From: an uncultured Lachnospiraceae bacterium
GTDB taxonomy: Bacteria > Bacillota > Clostridia > Lachnospirales > Lachnospiraceae
DNA length: 64,000 nucleotides
NCBI GenBank assembly: GCA_902786205.1
Contig: CADABQ010000001.1
Span: forward strand, 1-64,000
Direction of reading: 5' to 3'
Below the pieces are notes generated by a model. The model was not told the origin of the DNA, made no database searches, and saw nothing but the letters and a program-made list of their open reading frames with translations. Made by a program: the position numbers and the translations under genes. Shown here piece after piece: positions 46,096-56,877 of this stretch (positions are counted from its first letter, which is position 1; each line of letters begins with the position of its first letter).

Positions 46096-47283
46096 ATGAG
46101 TCAATTAATTTATTTAGATTATGCAGCAACAACACCAACAAAACCAGAAGTAGTGGATGCCATGCTTCCATATTTTACAGAAAACTTTGGAAATCCTTCT
46201 GCAGTATATGGATTTGCCTCAAAAAATAAGGGTGTGATTACACAGGTGCGAGAAAATATTGGTAAAACACTTGGAACAAAGGGCGAAAATATTTACTTTA
46301 CAGCAGGTGGTTCAGAATCAGATAACTGGGCTTTAAAAGCAACAGCAGAGGCTTATAAGGCAAAAGGAAATCATATTATAACTACAAAAATTGAACATCA
46401 TGCTATTTTGCATACTTGCGAATATTTGGAACAGCAAGGATATGAGATCAGTTATATTGATGTGGATGAAAATGGTATCATTAAATTGGATGAATTAAAA
46501 AAGGCGATTCGTCCAACAACTATTTTGATTTCCGTGATGTTTGCTAATAATGAAATTGGTACGATTCAACCAATAAAGGAAATTGGTGAAATAGCAAAAG
46601 AGCATGGAATATTATTCCATACAGATGCAGTACAGGCATATGCACATGTTCCTATTGATGTAGAAGAATATCATATTGACATGCTCAGTGCTAGTGGACA
46701 TAAGTTAAATGGACCAAAGGGAATTGGTTTCTTATACATTCGAAAGGGAGTAAAAATACGTTCCTTTATTCATGGTGGCGCCCAGGAGAGAAAAAGACGT
46801 GCCGGAACAGAAAATGTACCAGGTATAGTTGGACTCGGAAAGGCAGTGGAATTGGCATTTGCAAACTTTGAAGAAAGAACAGAAAAAGAAACACGGCTCA
46901 GAGATAAACTGATTGATAGAATTTTAAAAGAGATTCCATATGTTCGTTTAAATGGAGATCGAAAAAGGAGATTACCAAACAATGTGAATTGCAGTTTCCA
47001 ATTTGTTGAGGGAGAATCGTTGCTAATTATGCTTGATATGAAAGGAATTTGTGCATCGAGTGGTTCTGCTTGTACATCAGGCTCTTTGGATCCTTCTCAT
47101 GTATTATTAGCAATTGGATTGCCACACGAAATTGCACATGGTTCTCTAAGAATGACACTAGGTGATGAGACAACAGAGGAGCAGATTGATTATGTTGTAG
47201 ATCAATTAAAAGAAATTGTAAATAAATTGAGAGCAATGTCGCCATTATATGAGGATTTTATAAAAAAACAGGAAAATAAATAG
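46096..47283 (+). CDS. nifS: cysteine desulfurase NifS/IscS
   Basis: This PLP enzyme takes sulfur from cysteine as a persulfide for Fe-S clusters and tRNA thiolation. The 395 residues show YLDYAATTPTKPEVVDAM, the PLP lysine in SASGHKLNGPKGIGFLY and the persulfide Cys in SSGSACTSGSLDPSHVL. The Cys lies on the long IscS-type loop. ATG 46087 touches the GGAG site, so ATG 46096, nine bases away, is preferred. nifU and mnmA follow; iscR, often upstream in Clostridia, is absent. Confidence 0.95.
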   Translation: MSQLIYLDYAATTPTKPEVVDAMLPYFTENFGNPSAVYGFASKNKGVITQVRENIGKTLGTKGENIYFTAGGSESDNWALKATAEAYKAKGNHIITTKIEHHAILHTCEYLEQQGYEISYIDVDENGIIKLDELKKAIRPTTILISVMFANNEIGTIQPIKEIGEIAKEHGILFHTDAVQAYAHVPIDVEEYHIDMLSASGHKLNGPKGIGFLYIRKGVKIRSFIHGGAQERKRRAGTENVPGIVGLGKAVELAFANFEERTEKETRLRDKLIDRILKEIPYVRLNGDRKRRLPNNVNCSFQFVEGESLLIMLDMKGICASSGSACTSGSLDPSHVLLAIGLPHEIAHGSLRMTLGDETTEEQIDYVVDQLKEIVNKLRAMSPLYEDFIKKQENK

Positions 47284-47352
47284 GAAGGCAATGAAAGAAC
47301 TTGAGGCTTTTTGAAAAATATGATAAAATAGGAAAAGCAAGGAGGAAGATAC

Positions 47353-47793
47353 ATGTATAGTGAAAAAGTGATGGATCATTTTAATAATCCAAGAAATGTT
47401 GGAGAAATTGAAAATGCTAGTGGTGTTGGCACCGTAGGAAATGCTAAGTGTGGAGACATCATGCGTATTTATTTAGATATTGATCAATCAGGAATTATAA
47501 AAGATTGCAAATTTAAGACATTTGGTTGTGGTGCTGCGGTAGCTACAAGTAGTATGGCAACAGAGTTAGTAAAAGGAAAAACAGTACAACAAGCTTTAGA
47601 GGTAACAAACAAAGCTGTAATGGAGGCATTAGATGGATTGCCACCAGTAAAGGTACACTGTTCCCTTCTTGCGGAAGAAGCAATCCATGCAGCATTATGG
47701 GATTATGCTGAAAAGAATGGAATTGTTATTGAAGGATTGAAAAAGCCGAAAAAAGATATACATGAAGGCGAAGAGGATGGAGAAGAATATTAA
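47353..47793 (+). CDS. nifU: Fe-S cluster scaffold NifU/IscU
   Basis: This scaffold assembles Fe-S clusters with NifS sulfur. The 146 residues have the three ligand cysteines in [27 protein letters not shown] and [12 protein letters not shown], and the Asp in GDIM. It is the short form, with an acidic C-terminal extension ([14 protein letters not shown]). GCAAGGAGG precedes the ATG. Its stop shares a base with the mnmA start. Confidence 0.95.
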   Translation: MYSEKVMDHFNNPRNVGEIENASGVGTVGNAKCGDIMRIYLDIDQSGIIKDCKFKTFGCGAAVATSSMATELVKGKTVQQALEVTNKAVMEALDGLPPVKVHCSLLAEEAIHAALWDYAEKNGIVIEGLKKPKKDIHEGEEDGEEY

Positions 47794-48896
47794 TGATGAG
47801 TAAAACAAAGAAAACAGTTGTTGTTGGAATGTCTGGAGGCGTAGATTCTTCTGTGACGGCATATTTGTTAAAAGAGGCAGGTTACAATGTAATTGGTGTT
47901 ACCATGCAGATATGGCAGGAAGAATCAGAGCTGGACATGGAAGAAAATGGTGGCTGTTGTGGACTCAGTGCAGTAGAGGATGCCAGGCGTGTAGCAAATA
48001 CACTTGGCATCCCTTATTATGTTATGAATTTCCGAAAAGAATTTAAACAGTATGTAATGGATTATTTTTTGGATGAATATCTATGTGGTAGAACTCCCAA
48101 TCCGTGTATCGCATGTAACCGTTATGTGAAATGGGAGGCATTATTACACCGTGCTATGGAGATTGGAGCGGATTATATTGCTACGGGACATTATGCACAG
48201 ATCCAGAGGTTGTCAAATGGTAGATATACGATTAAACAGTCTGTGTCAACAAAGAAAGATCAAACATATGCCTTGTATAATTTGACACAAGAGCAACTTT
48301 CGCATACTTTAATGCCTGTTGGTGCTTATAGCAAGGATCAAATTCGAAGCATTGCAAAGGATATTAACTTGCTAGTGGCCAATAAGCCAGATAGTCAGGA
48401 TATTTGTTTTATTCCGGATAATGATTATGCTAAATTTATTCATGAAAATTCCAATCAGGTGATACAGGAAGGCAATTTTGTGGATTTGGAAGGTAATGTG
48501 CTTGGGAAACATCGTGGAATTACGAATTATACAGTTGGGCAACGCAAGGGATTAAATTTGTCTATGGGAAGACCAGTATTTGTTGTAGAAATTCGTCCAG
48601 AAACAAATGAGGTTGTTATCGGTGATAATGCAGATGTTTTTCAAGCAAAGCTTTATGCAAATCGATTAAATTTTATGTCAATAGAAAAATTGACAGAAGA
48701 GATGGAAGTGATTGCAAAAATACGCTATAGTCATCAGGGGGCAAAAGCAAAAATACGCATGGTTACGGATGATGTTGTAGAGTGTGTATTTGAAGAACCG
48801 CAGAGAGCAATTACACCTGGTCAGGCGGTTGTATTTTATGAAGATGATTATGTTGTGGGAGGCGGAAGTATCATTGGCACAACATTAAAAGAGTAA
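47793..48896 (+). CDS. mnmA: tRNA 2-thiouridylase MnmA
   Basis: MnmA adds sulfur to U34 of tRNA Lys, Glu and Gln. The 367 residues contain the PP-loop [15 protein letters not shown], the first catalytic Cys in [12 protein letters not shown] and the second in SQDICFIPD, plus the HYAQI and QRKGL segments. ATG at 47793 overlaps the nifU stop and ATG 47796 is the alternative. Placement after nifS and nifU supplies sulfur directly. The hairpin TAATGAAG/CTTCATTA at 48894-48913 follows. Confidence 0.96.
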   Translation: MMSKTKKTVVVGMSGGVDSSVTAYLLKEAGYNVIGVTMQIWQEESELDMEENGGCCGLSAVEDARRVANTLGIPYYVMNFRKEFKQYVMDYFLDEYLCGRTPNPCIACNRYVKWEALLHRAMEIGADYIATGHYAQIQRLSNGRYTIKQSVSTKKDQTYALYNLTQEQLSHTLMPVGAYSKDQIRSIAKDINLLVANKPDSQDICFIPDNDYAKFIHENSNQVIQEGNFVDLEGNVLGKHRGITNYTVGQRKGLNLSMGRPVFVVEIRPETNEVVIGDNADVFQAKLYANRLNFMSIEKLTEEMEVIAKIRYSHQGAKAKIRMVTDDVVECVFEEPQRAITPGQAVVFYEDDYVVGGGSIIGTTLKE

Positions 48897-48989
48897 TGAA
48901 GAATGCTTCATTAGATTAGATTTAATACGAGCAAGAAAGTCCCATACTTCTAATGCGAATATCTGCTTGATTAAAGAAAAGAGGAAAAT

Positions 48990-49751
48990 ATGAAAAACAA
49001 AAAAAATCTTTTAATTATTATAGGAGCCTGTCTTGTTATTGGTATTATTTTTGCAGTTACTAATATGTTACCGGCTTCGCGGGCAAAAGTTGTTTTGGTT
49101 GGAATTGCTGCAACGCTTCTTATTATATGGATGGTTTTCAAAATGTTTCAAATGTCAAAGTTAAGCAAAATTGTTTCAGGACCTACACATTTGTTGTATG
49201 AAGAAAAGAATCCGGCACAGTATGTAACAGAGATGCAGCAGATTTTGGCGGATATATCCGGAAAGCAACAAAAAGATTTGGTTCGAATTAATATTGCAGC
49301 AGGACAGGTTTATGCGGGTGAATGTGATGAGGCAATACAAACAATAGAGAAAATCTCTATTCCTGGTCAACCAGAGGTAAATAGGGTTTTATGTTATGCT
49401 TATGCGGTTACTGCACATTTCTTTCTTGGGCAATATGCAGATGTGAAGAAAATAATGGATGAACAAAGAAAGTTATTGAAAAAGTACGATTCTACAACTT
49501 CCGGTTTAACCAATAATATTTTAATGTTATATGTGTTTGAAGACATTACAAAGAAAGAATATACACATGCGTTAGAAACATTGGATACTCTCAAAGATCA
49601 CAAGATTTCTACGGTTTTACAAGACTTGGTTGATTTTTCTTGTTTAAAATGCTATTGCAAATTGAAACAGGAAGAGAAGTATAGGTGTTTGCTGGAAGAG
49701 ATGAAAAATAGAGCAGTAGTACCGATTATAAAAATGCAAATAGAAAAGTAA
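48990..49751 (+). CDS. membrane protein with TPR-like cytoplasmic domain
   Basis: The 253-residue product has two N-terminal membrane segments (about residues 7-27 and 33-52) and a helical C-terminal domain (70-250) with helix pairs like IAAGQVYAGECDEAIQTIEKI and AVTAHFFLGQYADVKKIMDE, which resemble TPR repeats. I do not recognise a named family. AAGAGG precedes the ATG. It is probably a single gene, convergent with the activase gene, from which the terminator at 49752 separates it. Confidence 0.72.
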   Translation: MKNKKNLLIIIGACLVIGIIFAVTNMLPASRAKVVLVGIAATLLIIWMVFKMFQMSKLSKIVSGPTHLLYEEKNPAQYVTEMQQILADISGKQQKDLVRINIAAGQVYAGECDEAIQTIEKISIPGQPEVNRVLCYAYAVTAHFFLGQYADVKKIMDEQRKLLKKYDSTTSGLTNNILMLYVFEDITKKEYTHALETLDTLKDHKISTVLQDLVDFSCLKCYCKLKQEEKYRCLLEEMKNRAVVPIIKMQIEK

Positions 49752-49800
49752 GAAATGCTATTTATGGTAAACATTTACCATAAATAGCATTTCTTTTTTA
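49752..49800. terminator. bidirectional terminator with a 20-bp perfect stem
   Basis: Bases 49752-49771 and 49774-49793 are exact reverse complements with only two bases between them. The forward tail is TTTTTTA. It separates two convergent genes. Confidence 0.92.
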
Positions 49801-52800
49801 CTTTGTTTTTAAATTTGTGTTTGCTGTAGAAAGCATTAGTTTGATACGATTTAACTGGTTTACTTCACTTGCACCAGGATCATAATCAACGGCTACGATG
49901 TTTGCACCAGGGAAGGCTTGGCGCAGCTCTTTTATTACACCTTTACCTACTACATGGTTTGGAAGACAACCAAATGGCTGTGCACAAACAATATTAGAAA
50001 CGCCGGAATGTATCAGTTCTACCATTTCGCCAGTTAGGAACCAGCCTTCACCTGTCATATTACCAATAGAGACGAATGGTTCTGCGTATTCTGCTAATGT
50101 TTGAATGTGTTGCATAGGTTCAAAACGAGTGCTTTGTTCTAGTGCTTTTCTGGCATGTCTACGATAGAATTCAAGTAAACGAATTAGCATATTATTAATG
50201 GAAGCGGATGTTTTGCTTTTTCCGAAGTATTTTACTTTATAATTGTTGTTGTAACAACTGTACAAGAAAAAGTCTAACAAATCAGGGCAAACAGCCTCAG
50301 CACCCTCGGCTTCTAAAAGCTCAACTAGATGATTGTTTGCAGTAGGTAAGAATTTTACTAATATTTCTCCAACAATACCTACTTTTGGTTTTTCTATATC
50401 CAACAGTGGAAGTGTATCAAAATCATGAATAATGTCATATACATTTTGTTTAAAGTGTTTTCCTTTTTTTACATCAGCGATACATTTTGTTTCCCATTTT
50501 TTAAATAGTTCGTTGGCAGAGCCAGCTGTTACCTCATAAGGACGTGTTTTATATAAAACACGCATAAAGATATCTCCGTAAACCAGTGCCTGAATAGCAC
50601 GATTTACTAAAGCTGGTGTGATTTTAAAACCAGGATTTTTTTCAATGCCTGCGCTTAAGGAAATTACTGGAATTTGTCCATAACCAGCTTTTTCTAGGGC
50701 ACGTCGAATAAATCCAATATAATTTGTTGCACGGCATCCGCCACCCGTTTGAGTGATTACTAATGCAACGCGGTCCAAATCATACTTTCCGGAATCTAAT
50801 GCTTCCATAAATTGTCCAACAACTAAAAGCGAAGGATAACATGCATCATTATTTACATATTTTAATCCGTAATCCAAACAAGACTTGTTACTTGGAAGCA
50901 ATTCTACATTATAACCACAGGATTCAAATGCAGCCATAACTAAATTAAAGTGAATTGGCGACATTTGTGGAACAAGGATAGTATATTTTTTCTTCATTTC
51001 TTTTGTAAAAAGAACTCTGTGGTATGCAGTATCTGTAACGGAAGCTTCAATGTGTTTTCGATCTCTGTCTTTAATCGCAGATAAAAGAGAACGTATGCGA
51101 ATTCTAGCAGCACCAAGGTTGTTTACTTCATCAATCTTTAATACAGTATAAATTTTTCCTGATTTAGTTAAAATATCATTAACTTGATCAGTTGTAACGG
51201 CATCCAGTCCACATCCAAAGGAATTTAGTTGAATTAAGTTTAAATTTGGATTTGTTCGTACATAAGAAGCGGCGGCATAAAGACGGGAATGATACACCCA
51301 TTGGTCCATTACAATAGTAGGACGGTCTACTTTCCCTAAATGCGCAACGCTATCTTCCGTTAATACTGCAATATCGTAGGATGCAATCAATTCTGGAATT
51401 CCATGATTGATTTCTGGATCACAATGATAAGGACGTCCAGCTAAAACAATTCCTTTTTTTCCTGTTTTTTCCAAATATGCAACAACTTCTTCACCCTTTG
51501 CTTCCATATCCTTATGAGTGTGCTGCAGTTCTTTCCAGGCGCTATGTACAGCCTTTTGTATTTCCGCAGTTGGAATATCGTTTTCCTTTGAAAAATACTC
51601 TGCTAATCTTTTGGAAAGGATTTCTTCGCTTTCAAAAGATAAGAAAGGATTTTGGAATGTAATGTCTCCATTTTTTAGTTCTTCTACATTGTTTTTGATA
51701 TTTTCACCATAAGAAGTAACAATTGGACAGTTAAAGTGATTTCCAGCATCTGCTTGTTCTTTTCGCTCATAAAAAACACAAGGATAGAAGATATAGTCGA
51801 TGCCTTGTCGGATCAACCATGTTACGTGTCCATGTGCCAATTTGGCAGGATAGCATTCAGATTCACTTGGAATCGATTCGATACCTAATTCATAGATCTT
51901 TCTTGTAGATTCAGGTGATAATACTACCTGATAACCAAGTTCCGTAAAGAATGTATGCCAAAATGGATAATTTTCATACATATTTAAAACACGCGGAATA
52001 CCAACTTTTCCTCGAACAGCATGTTCCTCATCTAATGCTTCGTATTGGAAGAGGCGTTTTAACTTGTATGCAAATAAGTTAGGAACACTATCTGATTTTT
52101 TCGCTTTTCCTAATCCACGTTCGCAACGATTACCAGTAATAAATTGTCTTCCACCGGAAAATTTATTGATTGTTAAAAGACAATTATTTGTACAACCCTT
52201 ACAACGGGCTAACGTTGTTTCAAACTGCAAAGAATTGATTTTTTCAATGGATAGCATTGTAGTATTCGTTTTTCCGTCGTAATGTTCTCTTGCAATCAAA
52301 GCAGCACCAAATGCCCCCATGATACCTGCAATGTCTGGTCGAACAGCTTCACATCCAGAGATGATTTCAAAACTACGTAAAACAGCATCATTGTAAAAAG
52401 TACCACCTTGCACTACAATCTTTTTACCCAAATCTTTTGGATCTGTTATTTTAATAACTTTTAGTAAAGCATTTTTGATAACAGAGTAGGCAAGACCGGC
52501 AGAAATATCATCAACACCAGCACCTTCTTTTTGTGCCTGTTTTACTTTTGAATTCATAAATACGGTACATCTGGAACCTAGATCAATTGGGTTTTTGGCA
52601 AATAAAGCAACTTTCGCAAAATCAGCAACTTCATATTGTAAAGATTTTGCAAAGGTTTCAATAAAAGAACCACAACCAGAAGAACAGGCTTCGTTAAGCT
52701 GAACACTATCAATGGTTCCGTTTTTTATTTTCATGCATTTCATATCCTGTCCGCCGATGTCCAAAATACAATCCACATCAGGTTCAAAGAAAGATGCTGC

Positions 52801-54018
52801 ATAATAATGTGCAATAGTTTCCACTTCTCCTTCATCAAGCATAAAGGCTTCTTTGATCAAAGCTTCTCCGTAACCGGTTGAACATGCACGTACAATGCGG
52901 GCACTGTCTGGTAAAATAGAATAAATCTCTTTTAAGGATTTTGTAGTTGTTTTAAGTGGGCTACCATTATTACTACTATAAAAAGAGTAAAGAAGGGAGC
53001 CGTCTTCCGCAACTAAAGCAACTTTTGTTGTTGTTGAACCGGCATCGATTCCTAAGAAACAATCTCCTTCGTATGTAGAAAGTTCTTTTTCGATTACTTT
53101 ATGTTGTGCATGTCGCTTAGAAAAAGCATCATATTCTTCTTTTGTTTTAAATAAGGGTTCCATACGTGTAACTTCAAATTCCATTTTAATACCATGATTT
53201 AGGCGCTCGCTTAATTGGTCTAAAGAAGTTACTATATTTAAATCTGCATTCATGGCAGAACCAACTGCTGCAAATAAATGTGAATGTTTTGGAGCAATGA
53301 TTTCATCTGGGGTAAGTTTTAATGTCCGGATAAAAGCTTGCTTTAATTCGGTCAGGAAGTGTAGTGGACCACCTAAGAATGCTACATTTCCTCGAATTGG
53401 TTTTCCACATGCTAAACCACTGATTGTCTGATTTACAACAGCTTGAAAGATAGAAGCCGATAAGTCTTCTTTTGTAGCACCTTCGTTGATAAGTGGTTGG
53501 ATATCTGTTTTCGCAAATACACCACAACGAGCTGCAATCGGATATATGGCTTTGTAATTTTTGGCGTATTCATTTAGACCAGTAGCATCTGTTTTTAATA
53601 AAGTAGCCATTTGGTCAATAAAAGAACCGGTTCCACCAGCACAGATACCATTCATACGCTGATCAATACCACCGGTAAAATAAATGATTTTAGCGTCTTC
53701 TCCACCCAGTTCAATAGCAACGTCCGTTTGAGGCGCATAGTCTTTTAATGCAGTAGCTACTGCCACAACCTCTTGGACAAAAGGAACATTTAAGTGTTTT
53801 GAAAGAGTCAAACCGCCTGAACCGGTAATGACGGGGGAAATTTCCAGATTTCCTAATTTTTTATAAGCATCATTAATAATGCTGGCCAATGTTTCTTGTA
53901 TATTAGCAAAATGGCGTTGGTAATCTGAAAATAAAATTGTGTTATTTGAATCGAGTACAGCAACCTTAACTGTGGTTGAGCCGATATCAATTCCTAAAGT
54001 ATATTTCATATTGCTCAT
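49798..54018 (-). CDS. fused acyl-CoA dehydratase activase (BcrAD/BadFG, DUF2229, HgdB-like)
   Basis: The 1406-residue product joins two ASKHA activase domains and two more regions. Domain 1 (about 4-265) has [16 protein letters not shown] with cysteines in [10 protein letters not shown] and AARCGVF. Domain 2 (about 320-575) has [26 protein letters not shown] and GSRCTVF. Next come a Cys cluster (CKGC, about 606), a DUF2229-like region (about 650-860) and an HgdB-like C-terminal part. Such fused proteins are common in Clostridia; they resemble the ATP-driven electron donors of 2-hydroxyacyl-CoA dehydratases, but the partner is unknown. ATG 54018 has no near ribosome site; it is reached through an upstream ORF. 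Confidence 0.9.
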   Translation of the reverse strand: MSNMKYTLGIDIGSTTVKVAVLDSNNTILFSDYQRHFANIQETLASIINDAYKKLGNLEISPVITGSGGLTLSKHLNVPFVQEVVAVATALKDYAPQTDVAIELGGEDAKIIYFTGGIDQRMNGICAGGTGSFIDQMATLLKTDATGLNEYAKNYKAIYPIAARCGVFAKTDIQPLINEGATKEDLSASIFQAVVNQTISGLACGKPIRGNVAFLGGPLHFLTELKQAFIRTLKLTPDEIIAPKHSHLFAAVGSAMNADLNIVTSLDQLSERLNHGIKMEFEVTRMEPLFKTKEEYDAFSKRHAQHKVIEKELSTYEGDCFLGIDAGSTTTKVALVAEDGSLLYSFYSSNNGSPLKTTTKSLKEIYSILPDSARIVRACSTGYGEALIKEAFMLDEGEVETIAHYYAASFFEPDVDCILDIGGQDMKCMKIKNGTIDSVQLNEACSSGCGSFIETFAKSLQYEVADFAKVALFAKNPIDLGSRCTVFMNSKVKQAQKEGAGVDDISAGLAYSVIKNALLKVIKITDPKDLGKKIVVQGGTFYNDAVLRSFEIISGCEAVRPDIAGIMGAFGAALIAREHYDGKTNTTMLSIEKINSLQFETTLARCKGCTNNCLLTINKFSGGRQFITGNRCERGLGKAKKSDSVPNLFAYKLKRLFQYEALDEEHAVRGKVGIPRVLNMYENYPFWHTFFTELGYQVVLSPESTRKIYELGIESIPSESECYPAKLAHGHVTWLIRQGIDYIFYPCVFYERKEQADAGNHFNCPIVTSYGENIKNNVEELKNGDITFQNPFLSFESEEILSKRLAEYFSKENDIPTAEIQKAVHSAWKELQHTHKDMEAKGEEVVAYLEKTGKKGIVLAGRPYHCDPEINHGIPELIASYDIAVLTEDSVAHLGKVDRPTIVMDQWVYHSRLYAAASYVRTNPNLNLIQLNSFGCGLDAVTTDQVNDILTKSGKIYTVLKIDEVNNLGAARIRIRSLLSAIKDRDRKHIEASVTDTAYHRVLFTKEMKKKYTILVPQMSPIHFNLVMAAFESCGYNVELLPSNKSCLDYGLKYVNNDACYPSLLVVGQFMEALDSGKYDLDRVALVITQTGGGCRATNYIGFIRRALEKAGYGQIPVISLSAGIEKNPGFKITPALVNRAIQALVYGDIFMRVLYKTRPYEVTAGSANELFKKWETKCIADVKKGKHFKQNVYDIIHDFDTLPLLDIEKPKVGIVGEILVKFLPTANNHLVELLEAEGAEAVCPDLLDFFLYSCYNNNYKVKYFGKSKTSASINNMLIRLLEFYRRHARKALEQSTRFEPMQHIQTLAEYAEPFVSIGNMTGEGWFLTGEMVELIHSGVSNIVCAQPFGCLPNHVVGKGVIKELRQAFPGANIVAVDYDPGASEVNQLNRIKLMLSTANTNLKTK

Positions 54019-54038
54019 AGTTTTCCGGCAAAAGCCAT
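54015..54038 (-). CDS. seven-codon upstream ORF of the activase gene
   Basis: On the minus strand, AAAGGAGG (CCTCC at 54042-54046 on the plus strand) is followed after three bases by ATG and six codons encoding MAFAGKL. Its TGA overlaps the ATG 54018 of the large gene (ATGA). The only strong ribosome site thus belongs to this mini-ORF, which suggests termination-reinitiation coupling. The short spacing makes it tentative. Confidence 0.45.
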   Translation of the reverse strand: MAFAGKL

Positions 54039-54087
54039 AATCCTCCTTTAAAAAGTCTAATCGTATGGATAAAAGCATACCCTACCT

Positions 54088-54116
54088 ATTATACGACAGC
54101 TTTTTTTTGAAAGCAA
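54088..54116 (-). promoter_or_regulatory. promoter of the activase gene
   Basis: On the minus strand, TTGCTT (54116-54111) and TATAAT (54093-54088) are separated by 17 bases, giving a leader of about 60 bases. Confidence 0.7.
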
Positions 54117-54287
54117 TAAGGGATTTTTCTTCCTAATAAAATGGAAATTGTGCAAAATGTGCATATCTTTTTGGAAAACAGAAAAAAACTATACGTTTTA
54201 TATAAAAATCAATTTTCAGAGTGAAAGTAGGAACATTTGGAAAAGAAAAAGAATATAGTATCCTATCGAGTATTAGGAGTGAAAAAA

Positions 54288-54704
54288 ATGGAAGAGAGAT
54301 TTTGTGATGGAGAAGCATATCAGATAAAAGAAGGAGATACACTGTACCGAATAAGTAGGAAATATAGAATTTCGTTGGATCGTATTATGGAGGCAAATCC
54401 TTATGTGGATGTTTATAATTTACAGCCTGGTGAATGGATTTGCGTACCTATAGAGAGGCAAAGACCGCTTCCAATTCGTCAAGAGCCAAGTGGAAATGTA
54501 GAAAACAAAGTCCCAAACAATCAAAATAATATGGAAGAAAATGGGATTATTTTGGAATATGTTATTACGGGAGAAGACACATTAAAGCAGGTATTAGATA
54601 AATTTGACGTTAGTTTGGAGGAACTGTTAAAATATAATGGAATGAATGCAATTGGATTAAAACGTGGTACTGTTTTAAAGATACCAGGAAGAACGAATGA
54701 CTAA
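54288..54704 (+). CDS. double LysM domain protein
   Basis: The 138-residue product contains two LysM motifs (about residues 10-58, YQIKEGDTLYRISRKYRISLD; and about 90-133, YVITGEDTLKQVLDKFDVS) joined by a Pro/Asn-rich linker. LysM binds peptidoglycan or chitin-like glycans. No signal peptide is seen, as in some spore-coat and cortex-linked LysM proteins, so it may act inside the mother cell; that is inference. GGAG lies seven to eight bases before ATG 54288, while the longer frame from 54237 lacks a ribosome site. It is next to the AAA gene. Confidence 0.82.
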   Translation: MEERFCDGEAYQIKEGDTLYRISRKYRISLDRIMEANPYVDVYNLQPGEWICVPIERQRPLPIRQEPSGNVENKVPNNQNNMEENGIILEYVITGEDTLKQVLDKFDVSLEELLKYNGMNAIGLKRGTVLKIPGRTND

Positions 54705-54710
54705 ATTACA

Positions 54711-54739
54711 TTGCCATTTTTTGCAAAAAAGTATATAAT
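54711..54739 (+). promoter_or_regulatory. promoter of the AAA protein gene
   Basis: TTGCCA at 54711-54716 and TATAAT at 54734-54739 are 17 bases apart, about 100 bases before ATG 54841. Confidence 0.7.
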
Positions 54740-54840
54740 TAAGAAGAATTGTATAGAGAACGGAATTTAAGTGAAAAAGAAATGAACATGGAGATAATTT
54801 TTCTTAACAAAGGTTGGATAAGGGGCAGGAGGGCGATTGG

Positions 54841-56625
54841 ATGATACAACCGGAATTTTCAAATGAACAATTGTTGGAAATTGCAAAAGAGAGTTATGAG
54901 AATATGTTGTTGTTTTGTCAGACATTGGATGCAGAAAATTATTGGAAAGAACCGGGATATTTTTTGCATCAGAATATTTATGAATTATTAGATATGTATT
55001 TGCAGGCATTATTATTAAACCAGATGGTTTATTGTGGAGAAAATGGCATAGAACAGAGAAAATTTATGCTAGGATTGGTTTCAAAAAATCCATTAGGATG
55101 TCCGGAGGAGGGGGAACTGCCGGACGAGGTAATTGTGATGGCGAATAAGTTATTACGAACACCTCCTATTATTCTACAGTTATGTGGAGTACGTGACGGA
55201 AAAGAAAATTCTTTTTTTTCCAGCTATTTTTTTGATTCGCTATTAAATATTTTATTGGCGATTTCATTGCTTGACCATAAGCAGAGTGTGTATGCGGACA
55301 AGTTTATTACAGAATTTTACGAAAAAAATATATATTTTGTAAATGAAGATCAAAGAATGAAAGTAGTAAATTCCCGTTACTTATTTTTGAAACTTAGTTC
55401 AGAAAAATTTTATTTGGAAAAGGCACCAGTACAAAGGTTACAGGAATACAGAGAACAAAAAAAGGAACAGGAAAAAGCGGAAAGAAAGAAAATAGAAGAG
55501 AGCGCAAAAGAAAAAAATAGCAAAAAAAGAGAAGAAGTAAAAGAAAAAAATGAAAAAGAACAAATACAGGAAAAAGAACAAATCAAAGAGAAGAGTATAG
55601 AAAAGGAAGCGGAAAAGTCTAAAAAGCGCAGCATCTTTGAATATACGGATGAGGAATTGAAAAAATTACAACAGATGGGGGAGTTAAAGATTGCAACACC
55701 TGCAATTGACAGAATAAAAAGAGAACGGCAGGAAGCAGAAAAAAGGCTGCAAGAGGAAAGATTGGAACAGATAAAAAAAGAAATCAATAAAATCAATCAT
55801 GCACAAAAGTTGCAAGAGTTGTTAGATGAATTAAATGAATTAGTCGGATTACAGGATGTAAAAAGCGAGATACAGTCCTTAATTAATTTGATAAAAGTAA
55901 AGAAAATGCGGGAAAGTTATGATATGCCTTCTATGGATGTAAGTTATCATATGGTTTTTACTGGTAATCCGGGTACAGGAAAGACGACGGTGGCACGACT
56001 GGTTGCGAAAATATATAAGGAATTAGGGATACTTTCGAAAGGACAATTAGTTGAGGTGGATCGTTCGGGCTTGGTGGCAGGATATGTAGGACAAACTGCA
56101 ATAAAAGTGCAGGAGGTAGCAGAAAAAGCAATGGGTGGAATTTTGTTTATTGATGAAGCCTATGCATTGTCAAACAGAAAAGATGCGAATGATTTTGGCG
56201 GAGAAGCCATTGATACACTTGTAAAGATTATGGAAGATCATAGAGAAGATTTTGTTGTGATTGTAGCAGGATATAAAAAAGAAATGGATGGATTTTTAAA
56301 AGCTAATACGGGACTTATTTCCAGATTTAATAAATTTATAAATTTTAAAGATTATACAACAGAAGAATTAATGCTTATTTTAGATTGTTTATTGGCAAAA
56401 TCAAATTTATGCATGACAAGGGAAGCGAGAGAAAAGGTAAAAGAAGAAATTGAAAAAATGGATGTGGAACAGAAGTTTTTATTTGGAAATGGTCGGGGGA
56501 TGCGAAACTTGTTTGAGAGTATACTTAGAGAGCAGGCAAATCGAATTGTAAATTTAGACTTTCCAACACAGGAACAATTGATGCAGATTGAATTACAAGA
56601 TGTAGTGGAGGTAACTATTTTTTAG
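54841..56625 (+). CDS. AAA ATPase of the SpoVK/CbxX type
   Basis: The 594-residue protein has three parts. Residues 1-200 form a helical domain I do not recognise. Residues 200-330 are a highly charged Lys/Glu coiled coil. Residues 330-590 are an AAA domain of the CbxX/CfqX/SpoVK family, with Walker A GNPGTGKT at 375-382, YVGQTAIKV, Walker B GILFIDEA at 433-440 and the arginine-finger SRFN motif. SpoVK acts in spore maturation, and EccA-type relatives serve type VII secretion; neither role is proven here. CAGGAGGGCG supports ATG 54841 over the start at 54814. Confidence 0.85.
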   Translation: MIQPEFSNEQLLEIAKESYENMLLFCQTLDAENYWKEPGYFLHQNIYELLDMYLQALLLNQMVYCGENGIEQRKFMLGLVSKNPLGCPEEGELPDEVIVMANKLLRTPPIILQLCGVRDGKENSFFSSYFFDSLLNILLAISLLDHKQSVYADKFITEFYEKNIYFVNEDQRMKVVNSRYLFLKLSSEKFYLEKAPVQRLQEYREQKKEQEKAERKKIEESAKEKNSKKREEVKEKNEKEQIQEKEQIKEKSIEKEAEKSKKRSIFEYTDEELKKLQQMGELKIATPAIDRIKRERQEAEKRLQEERLEQIKKEINKINHAQKLQELLDELNELVGLQDVKSEIQSLINLIKVKKMRESYDMPSMDVSYHMVFTGNPGTGKTTVARLVAKIYKELGILSKGQLVEVDRSGLVAGYVGQTAIKVQEVAEKAMGGILFIDEAYALSNRKDANDFGGEAIDTLVKIMEDHREDFVVIVAGYKKEMDGFLKANTGLISRFNKFINFKDYTTEELMLILDCLLAKSNLCMTREAREKVKEEIEKMDVEQKFLFGNGRGMRNLFESILREQANRIVNLDFPTQEQLMQIELQDVVEVTIF

Positions 56626-56682
56626 TATTTCAATTACCCTTAACCTACAAGTAGCCATGTGCAAATTGAACAATTCTTTCTG

Positions 56683-56746
56683 TCTGGCTGAAAGGAAAAT
56701 ATGGAATAGTTCAACCGGCATTCATAAAGTAATCCATCTGGCTGAA
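56683..56746. repeat. direct repeat TCTGGCTGAA, two copies
   Basis: TCTGGCTGAA occurs at 56683-56692 and 56737-56746, 54 bases apart, in the gap between the AAA gene and rsmD. Between them lies TAGTTCAACCGGCA (56707-56720), which recurs with one change at 59899-59912. The meaning is unknown. Confidence 0.5.
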
Positions 56747-56773
56747 TGGTTATAAACAAATTTATGTAGTTAC

Positions 56774-56802
56774 TTGAATTTTTACTGCGTATGCGATATA
56801 GT
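56774..56802 (+). promoter_or_regulatory. promoter of the rsmD-coaD operon
   Basis: TTGAAT at 56774-56779 and TATAGT at 56797-56802 are 17 bases apart, about 75 bases before rsmD. Confidence 0.65.
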
Positions 56803-56877
56803 ATATATCATGGCTATTTTTTACACAAAAGAGGATAGAGTTTTCTTTAATACATGAATTGTGAAAGGGATGATAAG

